Source of the DNA: Leifsonia sp. AG29
GTDB lineage: Bacteria > Actinomycetota > Actinomycetes > Actinomycetales > Microbacteriaceae
Assembly: GCF_009765225.1 (NCBI RefSeq)
Contig: NZ_VMSF01000001.1
Span: 682,001 to 746,000, forward strand
DNA length: 64,000 nt
Reading direction: 5' to 3'
The notes beneath the pieces are model-generated. The model worked only from the letters and a program-made list of their open reading frames with translations. It did no database searches and was not told the DNA's origin. Both the position numbers and the translations under genes were made by a program. Positions 1 to 8,323 of this stretch are shown here, piece after piece (position 1 is the first letter of the stretch; every line of letters starts with the position of its first letter).

Positions 1-1
1 C

Positions 2-916
2 GACCTCGACCTGCTGCGCGCGGTGCTCGGCGACAAGAAGCTCAACTATCTCGGTTACTCGTACGGCACCTACCTCGGGGCCACGTATGCCGACCTCTAC
101 CCCGGCAAGACCGGCCGCCTGGTGCTCGACGGCGCCCTCGACCCCGCCGCGAGCAACGCCGACGTCACCATGGTGCAGGCCCAGGGGTTCGAGAGCGCCC
201 TCCGCGCCTACCTCAAGGACTGCCTGAGCCAGAAGGGCTGCCCGTTCACCGGAACGGTCGACCAGGCCATGACGACCGTCGGCCAGCTGCTCGCCAGCGT
301 CGACCGCAGCCCCATCCGCAACTCCGACGGGAGGGAGCTGGGCGCCAACACTCTCCTCACCGCGATCATCACGCCGCTGTACGACGCCACGGCCTGGTCG
401 TACCTGACCAAGCTGTTCGACTCGGTGATGAAGGGCGACGCCTCCGTGGCCTTCGTGCTGGCCGACTCCTACAACGACCGCAACAGCGACGGCACGTACT
501 CAGACAACGGCACGGAGGCCTTCACGGCCATCAACTGCCTCGACTACCCGGTCGACGCGAGCGTCCCGGCGATGCGGGCCAACGCCGCTCAGCTCGCCCA
601 GGTCGCGCCGGTGATCGGGCCGTACATGGCTTACGGGGAGCTCAGCTGCGGCACGTGGCCGTATCAGTCCACTGTGCAGCGCGCCCCGATCCACGCCAAG
701 GGGTCGGCACCCATCCTCGTCATCGGCACGACCAACGACCCGGCCACCCCGTACGTCTGGGCGAAGAACCTCGCGTCCGAACTCGAGAACGGGCACCTGC
801 TCACCTACCGCGGCGAAGGCCACACCGCCTACAACAAGTCGAACTCGTGCGTGAACGGAACGGTGGACGACTTCCTCGTCCATGGCACCGTCCCCACGGC
901 CGGGAAGACCTGCTGA
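2..916 (+). CDS. Secreted alpha/beta hydrolase, TAP-like (5' end cut off by window)
   Basis: The frame is open from base 2, so the true start lies upstream of the window; an internal GTG at 23 is not the start. The visible part holds the catalytic half of a tripeptidyl-aminopeptidase-like alpha/beta hydrolase: the nucleophile elbow GYSYG near the beginning, the acid in the segment IGTTNDPATP, and the catalytic His in GEGHTAYN. Several Cys residues (CLSQKGC, ELSCG, SNSC, and a terminal KTC) suggest disulfides, as in exported members of this family, which usually carry a signal peptide or lipobox in the missing N-terminus. Family members release N-terminal peptides or hydrolyse esters outside the membrane; the substrate here cannot be told. 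Confidence 0.9.
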   Translation, partial: DLDLLRAVLGDKKLNYLGYSYGTYLGATYADLYPGKTGRLVLDGALDPAASNADVTMVQAQGFESALRAYLKDCLSQKGCPFTGTVDQAMTTVGQLLASVDRSPIRNSDGRELGANTLLTAIITPLYDATAWSYLTKLFDSVMKGDASVAFVLADSYNDRNSDGTYSDNGTEAFTAINCLDYPVDASVPAMRANAAQLAQVAPVIGPYMAYGELSCGTWPYQSTVQRAPIHAKGSAPILVIGTTNDPATPYVWAKNLASELENGHLLTYRGEGHTAYNKSNSCVNGTVDDFLVHGTVPTAGKTC

Positions 917-970
917 TCCACCGAACCCGCGCGTTCGATGCGCGAAGGCCGCACCCGGCCCCGGCGGTGG

Positions 971-982
971 TGCAATTTTGCA
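971..982. promoter_or_regulatory. Short inverted repeat, possible TetR operator
   Basis: TGCAA-TT-TTGCA lies 21 bases before the chosen start of the TetR gene. Eight bases further on is AATAAT (991-996), a good -10 box placed 7 bases before the GTG. An inverted repeat just upstream of a -10 box is a usual place for an autorepressor site. The arms are only 5 bases, so chance is possible. Confidence 0.35.
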
Positions 983-1003
983 GAGGATGAAATAATCGAG
1001 AGC

Positions 1004-1726
1004 GTGACTCCGGCAACCGAAACCGTCATCGACGGGAGCGAGCTCGGGCTGCGTGAGCGCAAGCGCATCGCTACCCGGCGGGCCATCCAGCTGGCCGCCC
1101 TCGGCCTCGCCACCGAGCGCGGGTTCGACCGCGTCACGATCGACGAGATCAGCCACGCGGCCAACGTCTCGCCTCGCACGTTCTTCAACTATTTCCCCTC
1201 GAAAGAGACGGCGATCATCGGCGAGCTGCCGGAGCTCCCCGGCGAGGAGACGATCGAGCGCTTCATCGCGGCGGGCCCGCAGGAGCCGATCCTCGAGGGC
1301 ATCAGCCACCTCCTCATCGCGGCGATCGTCGGGGGAGACCTCGGCGATCCGGGCATCCCCGTCGACGGGGCCTCGGGCGACGACGCCCTCCACGATCCGG
1401 CCTCGACGATGCAGAAGATGCACACCCTCCGCAGGGCGCTCCTGAAGGACAACCCGGAGCTCTTCGCTCAGCGGATGGCGTCGATGCGCACCTTTGAGGA
1501 GGCTCTGAGCGAAGTCGTCGAGCGTCGTCTCGCCCACGACGACCCCGAGCTCGCCGCCGACCGGGAGGCGCTGCACCAGCGAGCGCGCCTCGTCACCTAC
1601 GTCGCGTTCGCCGGCATGCGGCACGCCTGGTCGTGCTGGGCGGACCACGGGGGAGTGGAGCCGCTCGCCGACCGCCTCCGCACGTCGTTCGAGCAGCTCG
1701 CGAATCTCGGCAGCCAGGTTCGCTGA
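1004..1726 (+). CDS. TetR-family transcriptional regulator
   Basis: The 240-residue protein starts VTPATETVID. Its N-terminal HTH runs through RKRIATRRAIQLAALGL, TIDEISHAANVSPRTFFNYF and SKE, the classic TetR DNA-binding signature. The C-terminal ligand domain is variable and gives no hint of the inducer. I prefer GTG 1004 over the upstream ATG 938 because AATAAT (991-996) sits 7 bases before it in the leaderless layout common in this window. The upstream extension is Arg-rich and would precede the conserved domain by far too much. The gene lies between a hydrolase and a tRNA, with no obvious target transporter beside it; the small inverted repeat at 971-982 may be its own operator. Confidence 0.88.
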   Translation: MTPATETVIDGSELGLRERKRIATRRAIQLAALGLATERGFDRVTIDEISHAANVSPRTFFNYFPSKETAIIGELPELPGEETIERFIAAGPQEPILEGISHLLIAAIVGGDLGDPGIPVDGASGDDALHDPASTMQKMHTLRRALLKDNPELFAQRMASMRTFEEALSEVVERRLAHDDPELAADREALHQRARLVTYVAFAGMRHAWSCWADHGGVEPLADRLRTSFEQLANLGSQVR

Positions 1727-1815
1727 CGGGTCGCCCGCGGTGTTCGCCGGTGTCAGCAGCACCCCGCGGGATCGGGTAAGCTATCTGACTGTGCGCCGAG
1801 CGGAAGCCCGGCCAC

Positions 1816-1888
1816 GCCGCCCTAGCTCAGTCGGCAGAGCATCTCACTCGTAATGAGAAGGTCAAGGGTTCGATTCCCTTGGGCGGCT
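1816..1888 (+). tRNA. tRNA-Thr (anticodon CGT)
   Basis: A complete cloverleaf can be drawn. The acceptor stem is GCCGCCC with GGGCGGC, the D-loop contains AGCTCAGTCGG, and the anticodon stem TCTCA/TGAGA encloses the loop CTCGTAA, giving anticodon CGT (codon ACG, Thr). The T-arm is AGGG-TTCGATT-CCCT. The discriminator is T at 1888, and CCA is not exactly encoded (CCCA follows). A -10-like TAAGCT lies upstream near 1777. The gene is immediately followed by a truncated hydrolase frame, so its 3' end may have served as an integration site. Confidence 0.96.
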
Positions 1889-1941
1889 CCCATTCTCGGT
1901 CCCGTCCTCGGACGGGGCCTTTCCGCCATTGCAGCGGCTCC

Positions 1942-2580
1942 AAACGCGCGTCGGCCGAGCGGATTCTCGCGGTGGCTCGCGCCCTCGGCCACGATCGGTT
2001 CGCACTAATCGGACACGACCGGGGAAGCTATGTGGCGTCCCGGCTGGCGTTCGACCACCCTGGTGCGGTCGATCGGGTGGTGCTGATGGACAGTATTCCG
2101 ATCGTGGAGCATCTGGATCGCATCACGCCGGAGTTCGCCACTCAATGGTGGCACTGGTTCTTCTTCGCGCAGCCCCACACCCCGGAGCGCGTGATCCTGG
2201 CAGATCCGGACGCCTGGTACCACGGCGATCCCGAGCGGATGGGCACCGAGAATCACGACGAGTGGCGGCGCGCAATGCGCAACCCGCGGGTGGTGCGGGC
2301 GATGCTCGAGGACTACCGAGCCGGCCTCACGATCGATCGCCGGGACGAGGAGGCAGACCGAGCGGCCGGCCGCAAAATGACGCAACCGCTACTCGTGCTC
2401 GGGTCGTTGCGCGACGACCTGGAACAGCTGTTCGGCGACCCACGCGAGATCTGGCGGAATTGGGCCGTCGATGTTCGGGGACATAGGATCGACTCCGGTC
2501 ACCACATGGCAGAGGACGCGCCCGGCGAGCTCACCGACGCGCTGGTCGAGTTCCTCGCTCGAGAGCCAGGGTCGGCGTGA
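1942..2580 (+). pseudogene. 5'-truncated alpha/beta hydrolase of the haloacetate dehalogenase type
   Basis: Recognisable homology begins at SKRASAERILAVARALG and runs to the end of a normal hydrolase. The nucleophile elbow is GHDRG (Asp nucleophile, as in haloacetate/haloalkane dehalogenases and epoxide hydrolases), and the catalytic His is in DSGHHMAED. Full members are about 280-300 residues; here about 80-100 N-terminal residues, including the first strands and the oxyanion HGxP loop, are missing. The open frame only continues upstream into the tRNA-Thr 3' end, where no start or ribosome site makes sense. The nearest in-frame start, GTG 1972, falls inside the fold. I read it as a dead fragment left after recombination at the tRNA. 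Low-level expression of a partial protein is not excluded. Confidence 0.7.
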
Positions 2581-2650
2581 TGCTGCTGGTCCCGCACGAG
2601 CGTCATCGCGCACCTGGCGCCGCGCCCCAACCCGTGGTTGGCTGCGCAGC

Positions 2651-2863
2651 ATGAGCGCTGAGTTCAGCAAGGGCGATCACGTCGAGTGGTCCTCACACGG
2701 TGTCGACGTCCCAGGGACGGTCGAGGGCAAGATCACGGAAGAGACCGAGGCGGCCGGCCGGAAAGTCTCCGCATCCGAAGACGACCCGCAGTACCTCGTG
2801 AAGAGTGACAAGTCGGGCAAGGAGGCCGTCCACAAGCCGGAGGCGCTCCGCAAGAAGAGCTGA
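2651..2863 (+). CDS. DUF2945 (HVA1/TUDOR-like) small protein
   Basis: The 70-residue protein beginning MSAEFSKGDHVEW matches the DUF2945 family throughout: KGDHVEW near the start, a PGTV strand, DDPQYLVKSDK, and AVHKPEALRKKS at the end. Family members form a small beta-barrel; their role is unknown in bacteria, and they are often stress-associated. The ATG at 2651 gives the standard family length. Longer in-frame starts would add an Arg/Ser-rich stretch that does not belong to the family. It is not obviously in an operon with dacB, which has its own promoter. Confidence 0.85.
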   Translation: MSAEFSKGDHVEWSSHGVDVPGTVEGKITEETEAAGRKVSASEDDPQYLVKSDKSGKEAVHKPEALRKKS

Positions 2864-2890
2864 CCGGCGCGGTTCCCCCGTTCAGGTGAG

Positions 2891-2907
2891 CCGGGTACCA
2901 TACCCGG
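2891..2907 (+). promoter_or_regulatory. Palindrome containing the dacB -10 box
   Basis: CCGGGTA-CCA-TACCCGG is a perfect inverted repeat (7-base arms, 3-base centre) ending directly at the dacB ATG. The TACCAT at 2896-2901 fits a -10 hexamer six bases before the ATG, which implies a leaderless transcript. A regulator bound to the palindrome would cover both the -10 box and the start point. Confidence 0.5.
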
Positions 2908-4440
2908 ATGCACGAAACGGAGGAGCCCGGCACCGGCGCGCCCACCGGTCGGCGAACCGCCGACCCCCGTCGGTCCGGTCGCGTCTCGGCGGCGACAGCG
3001 GGCGTGATGGCGGCGATCCGCAAGCACCCGAAGACCTGGATCGCGGCCGGCGGTGCCGCCGCGCTCATCATCCTCGGCACGGGCAGCGTCGCCCTGGGCG
3101 CCACGGTCGGAGGCGAATCCGCCGCAGCCGGGCCGGCAACCGCATCCGCACACCCCTCCGCAACGCCCGCTCAGAAGACCCCCACCCCGACTCCCACGCC
3201 GACAGCCACAGCGCGCCCGGTCCCAGCGAATCAGGTCGCCGCCGCCCGCATCCGCACGTGCTCCGTCGCCTCCCTGGCGCAGGACGGCCGCCTCGGCAAC
3301 CTGGAGGCCCAGGTCGTCAACGCCACCACCGGCGAGACCCTGTTCGACCGTAACGGCGGCAAGCCGGGCCCCACGGCCTCCGTGCTGAAGACCCTCACGT
3401 CCGCTGCGGCTCTCGCCACCCTCGGCCCGGACTACCGCGTGCAGACGCGGGTCGTGGCCGGGTCGGCTCCGGGGCAGGTCGTGATCATCGGCGGCGGCGA
3501 TGTGACGCTGTCGCGCCTCCCCGGAGGCCAGGGTGCGTTCTACACGGGTGCGCCCTCGATCGCCGACCTGGCGGCCCAGACCAAGCAGGCGCTCGGCGGC
3601 CAGCCGGTCACGTCGATCGTGGTCGACACCTCCCTCTTCGCGGGCCCGCAGTGGCAGCCCAGCTGGGACGAGCACGAGGAGCGCGTCGTCGAGGGCTCCA
3701 CGCCGTACATGACCGCCCTCATGGTCGACGGTGACCGTGACGATCCGGGCGCGGTCGAATCCCCGCGCAGCACCGACCCGGTCGGCCGCGCCGTCACGTA
3801 CTTCCAGCAGTTCCTGGGCACGAGCGTCCCGGTGAGCTCGGGCACCGCGCCGGCGGGCGCGCGCCAGCTCGCGGTCGTGCAGTCGCAGCCGGTGACCACT
3901 CTCATCGACCAGGCCATGCAGTACTCCGACAACACGATCATGGAGGAACTGGCGCGGCTGGTCGCGATCAAGACCGGGGCGGGCAACACCTTCGATGCCG
4001 AGAATGCGGGTGTGCTGGCCGGCCTCAAGGGCTACGGGATCGACACGACCGGCATCCACATCGCCGACGGCTCGGGCCTCAGCGGCGACAACGCCGTCCC
4101 TCCGTCGTATCTGACGAAGCTGTTCGTCAAGGTGATGAACGGCGACAACGGCCTCGGCGTCGTCTACAACGGGCTTCCGGTCTCCGGCCAGTCCGGTACC
4201 CTCGGCCCGGGCTACAGCCGGTTCACCGGAGCGAACTCGGTGGCGCGCGGGGCCGTCCACGCCAAGACCGGCTGGATCAACAACGGCTACACGCTGGCCG
4301 GCATCGTCGACTCGGCAGACGGGACCAAGCTGACCTTCGCCGTGTTCGCGCTCGGCCCTGTGAGCGACAATGCCAAGCAGGCGATCGACACGCTCGTCAC
4401 CGGCTTCTACAAGTGCGGCGACAACCTGTCGAACAACTGA
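2908..4440 (+). CDS. dacB: D-alanyl-D-alanine carboxypeptidase/endopeptidase (PBP4, peptidase S13)
   Basis: This low-molecular-weight penicillin-binding protein trims the terminal D-Ala from, and cleaves cross-links in, peptidoglycan. The 510 residues hold a charged cytoplasmic N-terminus, one membrane anchor (about 43-66), a Pro/Thr-rich wall-spanning linker (about 85-115), then the catalytic domain. All three active-site motifs are present: SVLK (Ser158, Lys161), SDN (340-342) and KTG (453-455). The ATG is set by the leaderless -10 box TACCAT 6 bases upstream. The gene stands alone, followed 34 bases later by the nicotinamidase gene, which has its own GGGAGGG ribosome site and may be cotranscribed. 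Confidence 0.95.
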   Translation: MHETEEPGTGAPTGRRTADPRRSGRVSAATAGVMAAIRKHPKTWIAAGGAAALIILGTGSVALGATVGGESAAAGPATASAHPSATPAQKTPTPTPTPTATARPVPANQVAAARIRTCSVASLAQDGRLGNLEAQVVNATTGETLFDRNGGKPGPTASVLKTLTSAAALATLGPDYRVQTRVVAGSAPGQVVIIGGGDVTLSRLPGGQGAFYTGAPSIADLAAQTKQALGGQPVTSIVVDTSLFAGPQWQPSWDEHEERVVEGSTPYMTALMVDGDRDDPGAVESPRSTDPVGRAVTYFQQFLGTSVPVSSGTAPAGARQLAVVQSQPVTTLIDQAMQYSDNTIMEELARLVAIKTGAGNTFDAENAGVLAGLKGYGIDTTGIHIADGSGLSGDNAVPPSYLTKLFVKVMNGDNGLGVVYNGLPVSGQSGTLGPGYSRFTGANSVARGAVHAKTGWINNGYTLAGIVDSADGTKLTFAVFALGPVSDNAKQAIDTLVTGFYKCGDNLSNN

Positions 4441-4474
4441 CGCCGCCGGCCGACCGGCGGACCGGGAGGGACGC

Positions 4475-5053
4475 ATGAGCAAGGCGCTGTTCATCATCGA
4501 CGTACAGAACGACTTCACCGAGGGCGGCGCTCTCGGGGTCGACGGCGGTGCGGCGGTCGCGGCTGGGATCACCGAGTATCTTCGCGCGCACTCCGGCGAG
4601 TACAAGGTCATCATGGCGAGCCGCGACTGGCACGACGCCGACAACGACAACGGCGGTCACTTCGCGACAGAGGGCGCTCCTGACTACGTCCAGACGTGGC
4701 CCGTGCACTGCGTCGCCGGAACGGCGGGCGCCGAGTACCACCCGGCGCTCGACACCTCCCGTGTCGGATACCACGTGCGGAAGGGGCAGGGCGTTCCCGC
4801 CTACTCGATCTTCGAGGGCCGGACGGAGGCGGGGTCGACGGTGCACAACATCCTCGACGAGCACGGCATCGACGCGATCGACGTCACCGGGATCGCGACC
4901 GACTACTGCGTACGCGCCTCCGCCTTCGACGCGCTGGCGCGGGGGCGCCGGGTCCGGGTCCTGACCGATCTCGTCGCCGGCGTGGCACCGGCGAGCTCCG
5001 AGGCCGCGCTCGCGGAACTGGAACGTGCGGGCGCCGACATCGTCCACTCCTGA
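4475..5053 (+). CDS. pncA: Nicotinamidase
   Basis: This enzyme converts nicotinamide to nicotinate for NAD salvage and also activates pyrazinamide. The 192-residue isochorismatase-fold protein has the catalytic triad Asp9 (FIIDVQNDF), Lys103 (VRKGQG) and Cys145 (TDYCVRA). The metal site is Asp51, His53 and His62 in the RDWHDADNDNGGHF segment. The start ATG 4475 follows a GGGAGGG ribosome site by 4 bases; longer in-frame starts lie inside dacB. Length and motif spacing are normal for PncA. Confidence 0.95.
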   Translation: MSKALFIIDVQNDFTEGGALGVDGGAAVAAGITEYLRAHSGEYKVIMASRDWHDADNDNGGHFATEGAPDYVQTWPVHCVAGTAGAEYHPALDTSRVGYHVRKGQGVPAYSIFEGRTEAGSTVHNILDEHGIDAIDVTGIATDYCVRASAFDALARGRRVRVLTDLVAGVAPASSEAALAELERAGADIVHS

Positions 5054-5141
5054 CGACGCGCCGTCCGCGCGTCCAGGGGTGGAGGCCGACCCGAATCGAC
5101 AGTAAGCTGACTACTAATTCAGCGAGCTACCTGGAGGCGTC

Positions 5142-7352
5142 GTGTCCGACCGTTCTGTCCGCAAGAGCCACGTCCCTCCTCTGTGGCTGCGCATCGTCGT
5201 GCCGAGCGTGCTCATCCTGGTGTGGCTGGCGCTCGGCGGCCTCGGCGGCCCCACGTTCGGCAAGCTCTCGGGAGTTTCGAGCAACGACCAGGCCGCGTTC
5301 CTGCCCGCCAGTGCGGAATCGACCGAGGTTCAGGCCTGGCAGAAGCGGTTCACCGCCTCCAACGCCATCCCCGCGATCGTGGTCGTCACCGCCGACAGCG
5401 CGATCCCGAAGCAGGAACTCGGGACGACATACCAGCAGCTCGCCGAGAAGCTCGCCACGGTGAACGGGGTGCAGGCGCCCGACAAGGGGCAGCAGACGAG
5501 CGTGGCCGGACCGATCCCGTCGAAGGACGGCCTGGCGGTGCAGTACATCGTCCCGATCGCCGACTCGAACGAGGTGAAGACGGTCGTCGCGGACCTGCGC
5601 TCGGTCGTCGATGACAACCTCCCGAGCGGCACGAAGGCCTGGGTCACCGGGCCGGCCGGGCTGACGGCCGACCTCGTCAATGCGTTCGGCGGCATCGACG
5701 GCATCCTCCTGCTCGTGGCGGTCGCCGCCGTCTTCGTGATCCTGCTGCTCGTGTATCGGGCGCTCCTCCTGCCCTTCCTCGTGCTCTTCACGTCGATCTT
5801 CGCCCTGTGTGCGGCGATCCTCTTCGTCTACCTGTTCGCGCTCTGGGGCTGGATCAAGCTGTCCGGGCAGAGTCAGGGCATCCTGTCGATCCTCGTGATC
5901 GGCGCCGCGACGGACTACTCGCTCCTCCTGGTGGCCCGCTACCGGGAGGCGCTCGAGCACGAGGAGTCCCGCTGGGTAGCCGTCGTCCAGGCGTGGCGGG
6001 CGGCGTTGGAGCCCATCGTCGCGTCGGGCGCGACCGTCATCCTGGCGCTGCTGTGCCTCCTGTTCTCCGACCTCAACTCGAACAAGAGCCTCGGGCCGAT
6101 CGCGGCGATCGGCATCGTCTTCGCCCTGCTGTCCGCCCTCACGCTGCTGCCCGCGCTCATCGCGGTGTTCGGGCGTGCCGCCTTCTGGCCGTTCCGGCCC
6201 AAGGTCGGCGCCGAGGAGCGTCGCCTGAGCCATGCCGGAGCGGTGGCTGTGGCCGGTCTCGAGGGCATCAGCGGCCTGTGGAGGCGCGTCGGCAGCCTCA
6301 TCGCGCGTCGCCCGCGGGTGACGTGGCTGGTCGCCTTCGGGCTCCTGGTCCTCTGCGTGCTCGGTCTCCCGCAGCTGAAGGCGAACGGCGTCCAGCAGAC
6401 CGACGTGGTCCTCTCGCAGTCCGATGCGAGAGACGGCCAGTCCGTCCTCGCCAAGCATTTCGACGCCGGCTCGGGTTCGCCGGTGGTGATCGTGGCCGAC
6501 CAGGCGAAGGCGGCCGATGTCCTCGCGAAGACCAAGGCCACCGACGGGATCGCCGCGGCGACCTACTACGCCGGCAATGTGCGGCCCGGCGCGCCGGGAG
6601 CGGCCGGTGCTCCGCAGCCGGTGGTGGTCGACGGCCGCGTCCTCATCCAGGCGACGCTCTCCGCCGAGCCGGACTCCTCGTCCGCGGAGCAGGTCGTGAA
6701 GACGCTCCGCAGCACGCTGCCGTCGGTCGACGATTCCGCGCTCGTCGGCGGGGTCACCGCGATCGCTCTCGACACCAACGAGACGGCCCAGAGCGACCTC
6801 GCGAAGATCATCCCGATCGTCCTCGCGGTCATCCTCGTCATCCTCATGCTGCTGCTGCGCTCGATCGTGGCGCCCCTCCTGCTGATCGGGAGCGTCGTGC
6901 TCTCGTACGCGGCAGCGCTGGGCGTCTCGGCGCTCGTCTTCGATCACGTGTTCCGGTTCCCGGGCGCTGATGCCGCCGTGCCGCTGTTCGGATTCGTGTT
7001 CCTGGTCGCCCTGGGCGTGGACTACAACATCTTCCTGATGACCCGCGTGCGGGAGGAGTCCCTCCGGATCGGTACGCGTCCGGGCATCCTCCGGGGGCTG
7101 GGCATGACCGGAAGCGTGATCACGTCGGCCGGCGTCGTCCTCGCCGCGACCTTCGCCGCGCTCGCTGTGATCCCGATCCTGTTCCTCGTCCAGATCGCGT
7201 TCATCGTCGCCTTCGGCGTGCTGCTCGACACGGTCGTCGTCCGATCCCTGCTCGTGCCCGCTCTCTCGTACGACATCGGGCGGACGATCTGGTGGCCGTC
7301 GCGGCTCTGGCGCGACAGGTTGCCCAGCGAAGCGGCCGAGACGGCGAGCTGA
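5142..7352 (+). CDS. MMPL/RND-family membrane transporter
   Basis: The 736-residue protein begins at a GTG 4 bases after GGAGG. It has the MMPL layout: one N-terminal membrane span, a large outer domain, about five spans (around residues 180-345), a second span and outer domain, then a final group of five spans (about 555-715). Both repeats carry the conserved ATDYSLLL and GVDYNIFLMTR segments, whose Asp-Tyr pair is linked to proton coupling. Actinobacterial relatives export lipids, siderophores or drugs across the membrane. No lipid-synthesis gene is adjacent, so the substrate is unknown; a multidrug or lipid-precursor role is equally possible. Confidence 0.93.
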   Translation: MSDRSVRKSHVPPLWLRIVVPSVLILVWLALGGLGGPTFGKLSGVSSNDQAAFLPASAESTEVQAWQKRFTASNAIPAIVVVTADSAIPKQELGTTYQQLAEKLATVNGVQAPDKGQQTSVAGPIPSKDGLAVQYIVPIADSNEVKTVVADLRSVVDDNLPSGTKAWVTGPAGLTADLVNAFGGIDGILLLVAVAAVFVILLLVYRALLLPFLVLFTSIFALCAAILFVYLFALWGWIKLSGQSQGILSILVIGAATDYSLLLVARYREALEHEESRWVAVVQAWRAALEPIVASGATVILALLCLLFSDLNSNKSLGPIAAIGIVFALLSALTLLPALIAVFGRAAFWPFRPKVGAEERRLSHAGAVAVAGLEGISGLWRRVGSLIARRPRVTWLVAFGLLVLCVLGLPQLKANGVQQTDVVLSQSDARDGQSVLAKHFDAGSGSPVVIVADQAKAADVLAKTKATDGIAAATYYAGNVRPGAPGAAGAPQPVVVDGRVLIQATLSAEPDSSSAEQVVKTLRSTLPSVDDSALVGGVTAIALDTNETAQSDLAKIIPIVLAVILVILMLLLRSIVAPLLLIGSVVLSYAAALGVSALVFDHVFRFPGADAAVPLFGFVFLVALGVDYNIFLMTRVREESLRIGTRPGILRGLGMTGSVITSAGVVLAATFAALAVIPILFLVQIAFIVAFGVLLDTVVVRSLLVPALSYDIGRTIWWPSRLWRDRLPSEAAETAS

Positions 7353-7419
7353 CTGCACAGCCTGACCAGCTCGGAGCGGTGCCGTTGCCTCACCGGGGGC
7401 GCTGCGAAAAGCTGACGGG

Positions 7420-8289
7420 ATGACGATCACCGGTCTCGCCCCCGAGCTGGCCGGTCCCTCCGTCGCTCCGCACGCGCGTGGCGACGAGGCCGCCCTTCTC
7501 CGCCGGGTGTATCGCTCCATGGCCATGATCCGCCGGCTCGACATCGAGGGGGCGGCGCTCGCGGTGCGCGGCGTCCTCCCCGGCTACGCCTCCGCTCGAG
7601 GCCAGGAGGCGGTGGCCGTCGGCGCCGTCGCCGCGCTCGACCTCTCCCGCGACGCCGTCTTCGCGTCTCCGCGTTCGCTCGGTGCGGCCGTCGCGACGCG
7701 TGGCGATGCCGCAGCGGCCCTGGCCGAGCGTTCGCGTGCCGGCACCGCTCCGCGCGACTCGGACGCGCACGTCGCTCACGCAGCCGGGTGGGCGCTCTGT
7801 GCGCGCCTCGACCGGACCGGCGCCGTGGCGGTCGCCCTCCTCGACCGCGGCCCGGGTGCGGCCTCGCCGGAGACGCAGGAGGCGCTGTCGACGGCGCTGA
7901 CGGCGAACCTCCCGCTCGTGCTCGTCGCCCGCGACGGTGCCGTCAGCGCCTGGGGAGGCGCCTCCTCCCGGCCGCCGCACGAGATCGCCGTCGACGGCTC
8001 GGACGTGCTCGCCGTCCTCCGGGGGACGACCTCGGCGCTCGAGCGCGCACGCCGGGGAGCAGGACCCGTGCTGGTCACTGTCGATGACGGCAGGCAGGGC
8101 GACGGCCCGGCCCCCCGCGACCCCCTCGCCCGCTGCGAGCAGCGCCTACGGGAGATCCCGGGAACGCCCGACAGCTTCTTCGCCGGCGTGACCGACATCG
8201 CCGACACGCTGGCCGCGCGGGTCCGCGCCGAGCTCGTCGGCGGCGCGCTGAGCCGGTCGTCGGTGCTCCGGCGCGCCTCCGTCGCCTAA
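7420..8289 (+). CDS. Degenerate 2-oxoacid dehydrogenase E1 alpha-like protein
   Basis: The 289 residues align with E1-alpha subunits of pyruvate/branched-chain 2-oxoacid dehydrogenases: the N-terminal helix RVYRSMAMIRRLDIEG, the segment PGYASARGQEAVAVGAVAAL, and later EIAVDGSDVLAVLRGTTSALERAR. Normal E1-alpha has about 360-400 residues, and several loops are missing. The thiamine-diphosphate motif, normally GDGATSEG followed some 25-30 residues later by an Asn-containing strand, here reads LDRGPGAASPETQEAL (Asp142, Arg143, Gly144) and VLVARDGAVSAWG. The metal-binding Asp/Asn pair is not recognisable. No E1-beta or E2 gene is in the window. It is probably catalytically inactive, either decaying or recruited to another role. 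The frame is intact and ends just before a hydrolase gene. Confidence 0.75.
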   Translation: MTITGLAPELAGPSVAPHARGDEAALLRRVYRSMAMIRRLDIEGAALAVRGVLPGYASARGQEAVAVGAVAALDLSRDAVFASPRSLGAAVATRGDAAAALAERSRAGTAPRDSDAHVAHAAGWALCARLDRTGAVAVALLDRGPGAASPETQEALSTALTANLPLVLVARDGAVSAWGGASSRPPHEIAVDGSDVLAVLRGTTSALERARRGAGPVLVTVDDGRQGDGPAPRDPLARCEQRLREIPGTPDSFFAGVTDIADTLAARVRAELVGGALSRSSVLRRASVA

Positions 8290-8323
8290 TCTGGGCGGAG
8301 TCGACATCACGAGCGGAGGTCCG

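Noticed and set aside
1879-1950. A TTG start for the hydrolase inside the tRNA.
   Set aside because: It would translate tRNA sequence and has no ribosome site; the gene is treated as truncated.
2677-4650. Very long antisense frames opposite dacB, the MMPL gene, sdhA and others.
   Set aside because: They are shadows caused by G/C in third codon positions of the real genes; their translations are Arg/Asp/Gly-rich and lack any family pattern.
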